Below are positions 34,075-46,000 of a stretch of 64,000 bases of DNA, in pieces. A model generated the notes under the pieces. That model saw nothing but the letters and a program-made list of their open reading frames with translations. It was not told the origin of the DNA and ran no database searches. The translations under genes and the position numbers were made by a program. Position 1 is the stretch's first letter. Each line of letters begins with the position of its first letter. Origin of the DNA: Anaspis maculata (lineage: Eukaryota; Arthropoda; Insecta; Coleoptera; Scraptiidae); NCBI GenBank assembly GCA_949128115.1, contig OX421967.1, positions 23,948,635 to 24,012,634 on the forward strand. The letters are read 5' to 3'.

Positions 34075-37000
34075 CTGGAGCGACAGCAAAAATATTTCAA
34101 ATGCCTCGGTAATTTCAAGAGAAATGGGGGTGGTGTAGTGCAACTTACTTGAAAATTCACTATTCAGTCAATCCCGATTTACAGATCAGATGGACCAACC
34201 ACTCTCGCAATCACTATCAACCAGTACCTGACCTGACCTGACTCCTCCCTTCTGGTCCATAATGATTGAGGTATGAATCAAGAAATCGGATTTCAAACTT
34301 CTTAGTTCTTAAGTTACAGTTGCGGTTACGTTACGGCGTCAATCTATAAATCGAGCTCACCACGTTCCACGCTTGCTTGGTCAATGTTATCATGAGGGTA
34401 TGGAACCTTACTGTTGGCAAACTAACTCGTGATTACAGATGACGGCTTGAAAATAAGTACTTGGCCGAGACTTGACTGATTAGGTCTTCCAGCGTAACTG
34501 ATCAGCGCGAATGCGAGCGTAATACCGTTGTTAAGACACCAAAATCGCACGAATTTGACAGAATTCGGGATTCGTGTTGACAGCGACACAAACTCGTCTC
34601 GCATGGGCCCCAAAACGAGGCATGTAATGACATTAATTTCAGTTAAATACGCAACTTTGAACGACTGAGTTCTTTGAAATTGGGATTACTGGACTTTTTA
34701 TACGTAAATTCTGCTGGTCGATGCTTCCATTGCGACACTTTCTTTGAAACAATGGCATCGCATTTTTTACACACAAGGGACAAGGGGCTTGAAGTATTGG
34801 GAGTTAGGCAACGTTTCGTAAGGTCATTGACCCTTCCATATCTTCAAAATTAAACGTCAATATTTTTCTTGTGTTCTAGACTGGATTCCATATATCGCTT
34901 TGAATTCGGAATGCGGTACTTTCGAGACACCTGTATGGATGGGTTACCCATCAGTGTCAACGTTACGCTGTCCCTTTATCTCGAGAATGATTTTCTTTTA
35001 CTGACTGTGCCAAATCAAAAATTGCCAAATATCACCAGTGCAACCAACAGCAACGTTTTGGGGAATTCCTATAGTTCAGATTTGGAAACATAGAAACAAA
35101 ATCTCTTAGGGTCACTCAAATCACGGTTACGCTAGAAAACCTGTACTTGTTACAAACGATAGTAATTAATTCTCATTTGGTGGAATACTACAAAGCCTTA
35201 CATCTTACAGACAAAGAGTAGTGTTTGGTCAGTGCTTACGGTTAACGAATTCATGCAAGAAAACTTACAGAGGCCTCAAATGTGATTAAAATAAAAGATA
35301 ATGGATTCTTACCTTGCTCATAGTAGTCAGTGCCGGTTCACAAGCATTCTCCAAGTCTTGGACCAAAATCTGGATGCAGTTCGAAATTACCCTGGAAAAT
35401 TGACCAATTATTACTTTCCCGGCTCCCCATTAATGGAAAGGAAAGTATTGTGATCGTGTTGAAACATTTTTTGGATAACGACAAATTTTGAGGTCCCCAA
35501 GACGATCAAGACCATTTTCAGAGTGACGTCTGTCCGTGTGTATGTGTTTAATCTGACACTATAACTGCCGAGCCATTGATTCGATTGAGTTGAAATTTGG
35601 TATACAAGTGTTCACTGTTCATTTATATTGGAAGCGGTTTTTTACAGCGAACTTATCTGATTGATCGTAATTATTTTTCATAGAATTTATTATGTATCAA
35701 ACGTACTTTATTTTAATGACAAGCAAAACTTTTTCGCTTTTCCAGTTTGACCGGTTGGAAAAAATGAAAGAAGCTATCCGCTATGTGCGTTCACCAAAAA
35801 AGTGGGAGGAGTCGACACAGGCGCTCAAAGTGACGATTTACGAAACTGAAATAATGTCTATTTGTTTTGTTTTCGGTAGCTAGATGTCGCTCCTCGACTG
35901 AATGCGCATGGTGATTCCTCTATGTGCGTTCGTCGGGAGGAGTCGACATCAGCGCTCAAAGTGGTGATTTACGAAACTGAAGGATGCCTATTTGTGATGT
36001 TTTCGGCTGCGAGATGTCGCTACTCGACTGAATGCACATAGGGAATATCTCAAGAAACTTAACTTGCAATAAAACCATTTGGAAGACCCTCAAAAATTGT
36101 ATTTAAAACAGTTGAAAGTGTATGGTATATTCATCCGTTCATTCTCTTCCAGTGAGGGAAGTTGTATTGAAAGGAAAATAAACTGCTCAACAACTGGAAT
36201 GACGGTATCGAAAATTTTGCCCTTTTTCAAAATGACGTAACTTTGGATTGACACGACCGATTTTAAATTTGTTTTCACAGTTTTTTAGATCCATCTTTCA
36301 GCAATCCATCCCATTGACGAGATTTTGTTTTAAATTTCAATTACTTTTTTTACAGAGTGGATTGTAAAACGTTGCAAAATTGTGCTAAGATCCCCGTTTC
36401 TGCAAAAAAATTTTTTTTCGAATTCTAATGAATTATTCCTGAAGCCTGATGTGTAATCTCGAAATGATTTTTGAATTTTCCAGATCAGGAGTCCAACAAT
36501 GACGATATGATTTTTTTACTTTCCCGACCCACCACCCAACGAGGAAGGGAAGTATTGTGAACGCGCTAAAAATTGTTCCCAAGATTTCGACGGATATATT
36601 CGTTTTGAGGTCCCCTATGACAATTAAGACCATTTCAAAAGTGTAGACCCATTTTCAAAATCGACACGGTTCAAGTTTCCCGACGGTAATTTTTTCAAAA
36701 TGAAATTTGCACATTCCGTGAATTTGAGAAAACTGCAGTGCAAACTTCGACATGCGATGAGCTCCACGAAATATTAATTTTAGGTGCAGACATGCTGGGA
36801 ATAAAAGTTGGAGAAAAGATTAAATTAATTTTTAGAGGAAAAATTTCTGAAATCGGACCCACGGTTCTCGAGTTTTCCTCTCTGGAAAAACTGCGAATTT
36901 TTCAGCTTTTTATCCCGTGAACAGATTTTGCTGGGTCGGGAAAGTAAAAACAAGTGAGTATGCCTTCACGTGCGTGAGTCTCAGTAGCGCATTTTCTCAA

Positions 37001-40000
37001 AGAGGCATATTGTGAACGTAAAGAAATTTGGTTGAAGGAGAAACACCATTCCTTGCCCACTTTCTTCATTTGAAACACATTGTGATATTGTGTTATCAGA
37101 ATGGGGTACTTGCCAATGAAATAGATTTGAATGAAAATTCTTTCATCAATATATTTTTAGTCGGCTATCCATATAGCGAAAGAATTAGATCGCTATGTCT
37201 TCGGGTTTATGTTTTCCATTGATCTCTTACTTTGAGGGCAGCGTGTGGGGGTGGCAGCATTCGGCAAAGTAACTGTTGCACAGTTTGAGTTAAGAGTTTC
37301 TAAATGTTTAAGGAAATATGACAATCAAAGAAAATTGTGAAAGTTGCATTTTTTTTGTTCGGGGGCGGGAGCTGGAGGCGGCGACTGATCAAAAGTGGCC
37401 TATATCTTCCCATTTTTAGTCAGCTATCTATATAGCGGAACAATTTGATCGCTATGTCTTCGGGGCTATGTTTTACATTCATCTCTTACTTTGGGGGCGG
37501 CGTGTGGGAGCGGCAGAGTTTGGCAAAGGAATTCTTCCACAGTTTGAGTTGGGAGTTTCTGAATGTTTGAGGTAACATTAAAATGTAATTCACTAGAAAT
37601 TATTGGAAGTTGCACTTTTTCTCTTTTGGGGGTGGAAGTTGGAGGCGGCGCCATGTCAAAGGTAACCTATTCTTTCCCATTTTTAGTTAGCTATCCATAT
37701 AGCGATAGAATTAGATCGTTATGTCTTTGGGTTCATGTTTTTCATTTATCTCTTACTTTGGGGGCGGCGTGTGGGAGCGGCAGCGTTCGGCTGAGCAAAT
37801 GTTGCACAATTTGAGTTGGCAGTTCCTAAATGTTTAAGGGAACATCTCAATCAGTAACATTTGTGAAAATTGCACTTTTTATCGTTTGGGGGCGGAACCT
37901 GGGGGCGGCGACTAACCAAAAGTAGCCTATCCTTTCCCATTTTTAGTCAGCTATTTATATACCGAAAGAATCAGATCGCTATGTCTTCGGGTTTATGTTT
38001 TTCATTTTAAAGTGATTGGGGGCGGTTTTTAGCAGTTTTTTCATGTCGGCGGCGCATATTGATGACGGAATGTTTCTTGTCTTACGTTTATAAGTGGCAA
38101 CTATGTATTACTCAAAAAATGAGAACACCAGAGCATCAGGTCTGGTAGAAAGTGCAATATTATGTTATTTAAAGTTTATCGGGGGCGGTTTTCTCTATGT
38201 TGGCGGCGCAATATAGACATCCAATATAGCCTAGCCCTCCTTTGGGAGTGGCAGCTATGTAACAGCGAAAAAATTAGAAAGCTAGGTCGTCTAGTTTGGG
38301 AGGAGTTCGAGGAACGGACGGACGGACGGACGGACGGACGGACGGACGGACGGACGGACAAAGCGGTTGCAATAGCGATTTTCATCAAGATGGAAAATGC
38401 GCTAAAAATCATATCGTCATTGTTGGACTTCTGATCTGGAAAATTCAAAAACCGTTTCGAGATTAGACATCAGGCTTCATGAATAATTCATTAGAGTTCG
38501 AAAAAAAAATTCACAGAAACGAAGATCGATAGAACTCGGCACAATTTTGCAATGTTTCCTGTAAAAAACCTGTAAAAAAAGTAATTGAAATTTAAGACAA
38601 AATCTTGTCAATGGGATGGATTGCTGAAAAATGGATCTGAAAAACTGTGAGAACAAATTCAAAATCGGTTGTGTCGATCCAGAGTTACGTAATTTTGAAA
38701 AAGGGTAAAATTTTCGATACCGTCATTTCAGTTGTTGAGCAGTTTGAATGAGATTCTTTTCTGAAGTCCATTCAATTGAAAATTTGGAACTTTGTACCGT
38801 ATGATCAGAAACTTTCTTACTCAAGGGGGGCTGTGGTCCTGGTCATTGGCAGGCAAACGAGGCTGATTTTGGCCAGGCCACGGCCTCCCTTGGGTGAAAA
38901 AGTTTTTAATGAAACAAAGCTCTCCGACTACCAGAACATCAGACGGTCGAACCGAAACTGCACAGACAGATGTTTCGCCCCTATTGGGGGCTCATCAGTG
39001 CGCAGGCATTCAGCTCAACCATTCGATGCTGTGGCAATCAGAGAACTCATGGTAATATACACCCAAGAGGACTCCTAATATGTGAGTCTTCCAAGCGGCG
39101 CCATCTATCAAAGGCATTCCGCAGATGCTATATTTCAAAGCATCAGGCATGCGAGGGAATTAATAGAATTCCACGTAAAGCAACACCGTCGCCAAGAGCA
39201 TCGATGGTAGGTGTACACATGTATACTCAAGCAGAGTAGAGCTTGAGCGTGTGGGTGAAAATGTACCCACACGACGCCAAATTTAATCCAATTTGGGTGC
39301 CAGTCGAAATTTTTCGGTAAAAGTCGATCTTCCGACAGGAGATGCCTCCTCCGGAGACTCACGCACAATCGTTCTGACCAAAAAAACAGGTAGTCCGCTT
39401 CGGTTCCCGTTGCGTGAAGGCAGCATTCGGTTTTCTCGAGTGATTTCAACCGGAAAAGGCGTTCCCGTAACTTTAAAAAATTCGTAGCATCTGACCAGGA
39501 AACAGTGGAACACCCGGATTGCTGACCAAAAGTTGCTTTGTTGTTGCCTTGTTCTTTTTTTTCTTAATTATTATTACACCATGCATTTTTGCCCGAATTT
39601 GGTTAAAAATCCATCAGGTAGTTTTTGAGATATTAAATTTTACTTCGACAATTTACAACTTTCGACAGATGACAGATGGAGCATTACATCAACTATTATG
39701 AAGTCAGTTTTTCAAGGACTTTTAAATGGTATATATCAAAAGTCCAGTTCCGTAAGAAACATCGTGTGCCATTTTTTGACAGTGACACTTTCGCTTGACA
39801 GATCACGACCAGAATCTATAATTTCAAGATAAAACTATGTATAGGTACCAAATTTCAAGTCGACCGGGTCGAAGGTTAAGCAGTTACCGTGGGAGACTAC
39901 AGGCTGACATTTTCTGGAAATTACCTTAATCGTTTTGGGTGACCTCAAAATAGATATATCCGTCGGAATCTCGATCATTTCTGAGCGATCACTATACCTA

Positions 40001-43000
40001 TAATAATCAATTTTACGGCTTTCTTCATTGGGGAAAATGTGTTGTGTTGGCACGAATGGTAAGATCCTACATACATTTTGAAGCTTTGATAGATTTGCTA
40101 TGTATAGCGTGACAGTTGTCACCGTCGTCTCAACGCAATGCACCCGTAAGTGGAAATTTATATGACTGCGCAGCGAAATTAGGGAAACGTGAGCCCCCTG
40201 TAGTGGAAGTTGCTGTGGTCGACAAAAGACATCGTCTCTACCATGGTCGGCGGCTCCTCGCTGACGCTGTTAGGTGAGCGGCGGTCACTGATGAAATTTC
40301 ACGGCCAAGCGCGGCAGTACTATGTAAAATGCAGGAAAACTCCAACTGTCCATAGTCCAGGAATTTTAGAAAAAATAGCGAACAAAAATGAAAGCGAGCC
40401 GGATTTTTGTATATAAGCTCAGGTAAGCATGTAGTTTAACATAGTAAAAGTCCTCAAGAATCCGGTGTGAGCTTCGGCCGTTGTGGTCTCGAGAAGAACT
40501 TGAGGATCATAGTTTTTCGCGTATATCTCGTGAACAATGGCACTTAGAAAGAAAGTGTTTGAGAAAAATTGTTGAAAATTTTATTGTCTATAAGAAAGGT
40601 CCTTACACATTCCATCGTCAGTCCACTTCTTCTTCGTCAAAACACAAGAAAATTAAAATAATCCAGATGCTCGATGCTGAAGACTGTATGAACCTTGAGT
40701 TTTATGATGGCGGGGTGCCACTTGGTGGAGGTGTTGTTCGATCTATTCTGTTTTGACTGAAACTATTTGCCATCAATACCAACTATGCCGGCGGCATATA
40801 CAGGGTGGAATAAAAATAAAAAGTTGAACAAATGTACCTCAAGAACCAAAATAGGTGAAGACTTATAAATCGACAAAAAGATTTCTTATTTCATGGTCAA
40901 GAAGTCGTCGTAAATTTGGATCAAATATGTTGAGCCGTTTCTGACATATCTTCAGGAGACTGAAGTCGTTACGAAAAAAAACTGGTTTTCCGTATATCAG
41001 TAATTCTTCAGATATTGAATCGAGACTTGGTGTTTCGAATCGAAACAATGATATATAATATTTAAAATCAAATAATAGTGAAAAACACTCTCTAGGCCAA
41101 CTACTTTTAGGAAAAACACCGTCAACTTTTTTTCTGATGAGTAGGCGAAAACATTATTTTTTTCGATAACAACTTCAGTAATTTGAAGATATTTCAAGAA
41201 CGGCTCAAGATATCTAATTCAAGTTTACGATGACTTCATGACCATGAAATCAGAATTATTTATGGCGATTTACATGTCTTCACCTATTTTGGTTCTTGAG
41301 GTACAAATGTTCAACTTTTCATTTTTATTTCACCCTGTATAGGCCGCCGGCATAGTTCGTATTGATGGCTTCAAGTTTCAATCAAGAAATAGTGGACCAA
41401 CCAACAACTCTACGAGGTGGCACTCCGCCATCATAAAACTCAAGGTCCATACAGTCTTCAGTATCGAGCATCTGGATTATTTTAATTTTCTTGTGTTTTG
41501 ACGAAGAAGGAGTAGACTGACGATGAAATGTGTGAGGACCTTTCTTATTCGCGATTTAAATTAATTTTTCCCGCCACAAAATGGCCGCGAAAGGCGGAAT
41601 TCAACTGGCAGGTCGAGGTGACATGAGATGTCATACTCACAACTCACAACCCCACTTTTATTGTATCAATCACCCACCTCTGTCAGTCTGTCACCCACCA
41701 CTCAGTGTTTTCTGTTTACTCCAGTTTACTCCTTGCTTGGCTTCCTAGTGTGGTCCCAGTTAGAGATAGTGCGTCTGTTTGCTGTATTCGAGTTTTGCGA
41801 GTAAATTGAAAGTGATTGTTGTGTTAAGTGGTATTACTGTATCCCATCGTTAGTCACAGAACGTGAACAAGGAAACTTTGGTGGACAAGAGAAATGGAAA
41901 GAAGACTGGGCTCAACAAACTGTACCCGAATGAAACCAGCTCCTAAATGTCCATGGAGCACCTTCTGGATTTGAACTCCCCGGAACTTCAAGAGGGTTCG
42001 CACAGGTCCCGGACCCGGACGATGTGCTGATTCGTTTTACACAACACAACAATCACTATGAATTTACTCGCAAAACTGGAATACAGCAAACAGACGCACT
42101 ATCTCTAACTGGGACCACACTAGGAAGCCAAGCAAGGAGTAAACTGGAGTAAACAGGAGACACTGAGTGGTGGGTGATTGATACAAAAAAAGTGGGGTTG
42201 TGAGTTGTGAGTGTGACATCTCATGTCACCTCGAGCTGTCAGTTGAATTCCGCCTTTCGCGGCCATTTTGTGGCGGGAAAAATTAATTTAAATCGCGAAT
42301 AGACAATAAAATTTTCAACAATTCCTTCTCAAGCACTTTCTTCGTAAGTGCCATCGTTCACGAGATATACACAAAAAACTGATCTTCAAGTTCTTCTCGA
42401 GGCCACAACGGCCGAAGCTCACACCGGATTCTTGAGGACTTTTACTATGTTAAACTACATGCTTAACTGACCTTATATACAAAAATCCGGCTCGCTTTCA
42501 TTTTTGTTCGCTATTTGCGATTACAACAGCTAAAATTCCTGGACTACCAATGAACTCCGTTAGATTAATTTCTTAGATGGGCCATAAGTTCTAGAGTTGG
42601 ATTGCGCGAGACGAGACACGTGTGAGTGAGTGCACTGTGTTGGAATCTTGTCCATTTCCTGTATGTATCTTCTCCTTCATATACAGGGTGGTCCAGTTTT
42701 TGATACATCAATTTTGAGAGATGATTAAGAATCAAAAATGAATAACATAATAACGGAGATATAGCCCTTCAAAGTTAGAAATAAAAATCGTTTTTTTAGC
42801 ATAGCTTTTGAACCGTTCAACTGATTTTGTTCAAAGGACCCCGCACGATTCTTATGGAAAATGGGTCTCGGTCAAATTCCCTGATTTTCTTATATGTTGT
42901 AGCCCAATTTGACACAAGCCAAAAACCATCGTCCGTTACCCAAAAAAATGGACAGTCTTTTTTCTATAAGGGGTTGAAAATGGGTTATTTCAAGGTAAAA

Positions 43001-46000
43001 AAATATGTTCCAACGTAAGTGAGAACATTTCAACGTCCTTTTTAACACATATCGCTCATGACAATTCCCTTTTTCTTTTGTGAAAAAATCAACCCCCTCC
43101 CTCACCCCCAACCCTTACTTGTGAGTATAAAATTCGAAATTACGTTTGAAAGTCTTACAGATAGTTCTATTTTGTCGAATTATCAATTTTGGCACAAATT
43201 TTTTTTCCAACCCCCAAATAGGGGGTGGGGTTGAAAAAAAAAACATCGGTCAATTCGACTGAATTTCTGATATTGTGCTTTACCAGTTACGCTAAACAAG
43301 ATTACCAAGGGAAAACTCATTCGTATGACCAGTTTCCACCCCACAGAGGGTTGAAGTTGACTATAATGACGCATAAAACATTCTTCCATGTCATAAACCA
43401 AATGAATGGAAATAGTGGACTTTCATATCATCTTGTTTCGTGAAAATGTCTATTCTCCAAAAATACTTTCAATCCCGTCCTTCATCCCCTATCCCTGTTT
43501 CTGAACATCATATTCGAAACAAATATTGGAATTCATATCAATTTTTATTTCATCCTTCAAATAGTCGCAGTAGCTAGAATAAGAGTGTGACATAATATTT
43601 TGCTTTGATTGAACAGCTTTCGCTCCAAATGACATAAAATTCTTCAATCTAAACTTCGATCTAAACTATAAGTAGAGGTGTATCCGTACAAAAGAAAAAA
43701 GTTAGGAACTATAATCAATTTCACGGCTATCTGCATTAGAGCAAGCTATGGAAAAATTATTTTTTGTTGGTAGGAATGAGTAGGAATCCATAACCGTCGT
43801 CGTAGAAGATTTGTGTAAATGTGGTATGTGAAAAGGCTAGGTCTTGTGGCATTTGTGGCAGATGTCACCCGTCGCGTGGTGTGATGCACGTCAAGTCAAA
43901 ATGTTCAGTTTATTTGAGGAAAACAGATAAACACGTGTTCCTCGAAGTGTCAATTAGCTGGACACGGGTTGGTGGCTCTTTACTTGTGCTTTGGTAGTGG
44001 CGGCCAGTGAGCCAGTGTGTTGAATGACGCCCACAGATGATGACGCCAAAGGAAGTCAGCGGTAGCACCAAAGGGAAGTAAGACTGATAGTGGGAAGTAC
44101 TACGTGCTCTACAACACTAAAACAGCATACAAGCCAGAAGAAGATGAAGAAGGGAATACATACATGAAATGGTCAATAATTTCATGTTGAGAAGATCTTC
44201 CAACACAGAGTGCACTCACGCGTCGTGTCTCGACTGTCTTGTCTTGTACAGTGCAACTCCATAAATCAATGTCCATGGAAGCGAATTTTCTCAACCTCAC
44301 TGGGGCCACTGGACAGGCATTTTCAATAATTTTTCTTTCCTTTAGTGCTGCCGCTGACTTCCTTTGGCGTCATTTTATACACTGGCTCACTGGCCGCCAC
44401 TACCAGAGCACAAGCAAAGACCCACCAACCCGTGAAGACGGTTTCTAGCAAATTTACACTCCGAGGAACACGTTTTTATCTGTTTTCCCCAATAAAACTA
44501 AACATTTTGACTTGATGTGCATCACACCGCGCGACGGGTGACATCTGCCACAATACCTAACCTTTTCACATACCACATTTACACAAACTATCTGCGACGA
44601 CGGTTATGGATTCCTACTCATTCCTACCAACAAAAAATAATTTTTCCATAGCTTGCTCTAATGCAGATAGCCGTGAAATTGATTATATGTAGGTACAGGT
44701 AAACATAATTAACCTGCTGTAAAGTTGAGACTTGATAGGAGCACCAATATTTTTAATAATAATCCAGGCAAAAAATCATTCAATCAAATGTATGTCTCAC
44801 CCTGCTGTAAGGGTGCTAGCATACCTAAGCATAATAGTGAAAGTGAATTTTGAGAGGAGATTCACAATCAGATGCAGAGAATCCGACCGTAGACTTTCTC
44901 CTTCATTTTCAAGATTTATTTCGAATATGATGTTCAGAAACAAGGATAGGGGATGAGAGACGGGGTTGAAATTATTTTTGAAGGATAGACATTTTTACAA
45001 AACAAGATGATATGAAAGTCCACTATTTCTATTCATTTTGTTTATGACATGGAAGAATGTTTTATGAGTCATTATAGTCAACTTCAACCCTCTGTGGGGT
45101 GGAAACTGGTCATACGAATGAGTTTTCCCTTGGTAATCTTGTTTAGCGTAACTGGTAAATAGCCCAGGCGCCAGGGAGCAAAAATCAGCTCAATAAGGAA
45201 ATAATTGTTTCCTGGCTGGAAACTAGCTTAAAACGATCTGTGTGGCTCAGGTTTTGACATACTAATTTCCCCCCTTTCGGAAATGTCAGCGTCATGTCGC
45301 CATCATCAACAAGAAGTGCACCAGCGTGGTTTTTGCCGAATATCTTGATTTTGGGCCATCTGACAGCAAAAGATGTAAGAAGTCATTTTGAAACCAATAA
45401 AATTTCCTACGGAATAGTTTTTAAATGGCCTTTCTGCAACCTATGGTTTTTGAGATAGAGCTTCTGGAAGCGAGAGGCATTGTCGTAAAAGATCCATGGT
45501 CACTTGATTCGAAAAACTAAAATGACGATGTGACAAAAAAAATTCACAATGAGATTTCTCAAGAATCCTTCATGTTATAGTTGCGGTGATGGTCTTAAAC
45601 CCTTTCTCTTGAACCGTTGATTACGAATATAGAAAAGTCAAAAACGTCACATTGTACATATACAGGGTGTACTGAAGGAATCAAATCAGATCAGAGAAAT
45701 TTTACATATTTCTTCGATTTAGCCTATATGCGACACTCTAAGCACCTAACACGAGTCCAATATCAATATGGATTTGCTCTATAAGCTTCACTTAATACAC
45801 TAAAGAAGTGATCAGCTCACAGCTTCACTGTAAAATGTTTTGAAGGCCCTCTGAAATCATCAAAATATTAAAAATTTACAGTACCAAGGAATGTATATAA
45901 CAGTATATTATATACCAAAGGACCAAAGTGAATTTTGAATTTGGGGATTTGGACCCAAAGGGCCCTCGAGCAACAAACTTCACCCAAAGGATCAAAAATT

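Larger units (their letters stand above)
36090..38760. mobile_element. Palindrome carrying GGGGGCGG copy 2
   Basis: Left arm about 36175-36511, right arm about 38408-38750. Landmarks: CTGCTCAACAACTGGAATGA and inverse; AGCAATCCATCCCATTGACG near 36299 and inverse near 38610; GGAGTCCAACAATGACGATA near 36489 and its inverse near 38411. The terminal part is homologous to the arms of the 22.7-32.4 kb element. The GGGGGCGG element sits at its centre (36512-38405). Confidence 0.88.

Noticed and set aside
41124..41146. CTGATGAGTAGGCGAAAAC, resembling a hammerhead core on the plus strand
   Set aside because: Stem II would be a single G-C pair with a 4-nt loop, and no stem III or GTH cleavage site with a pairing stem I follows. 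It also lies in the arm of a palindrome whose other arm lacks it. Chance match.
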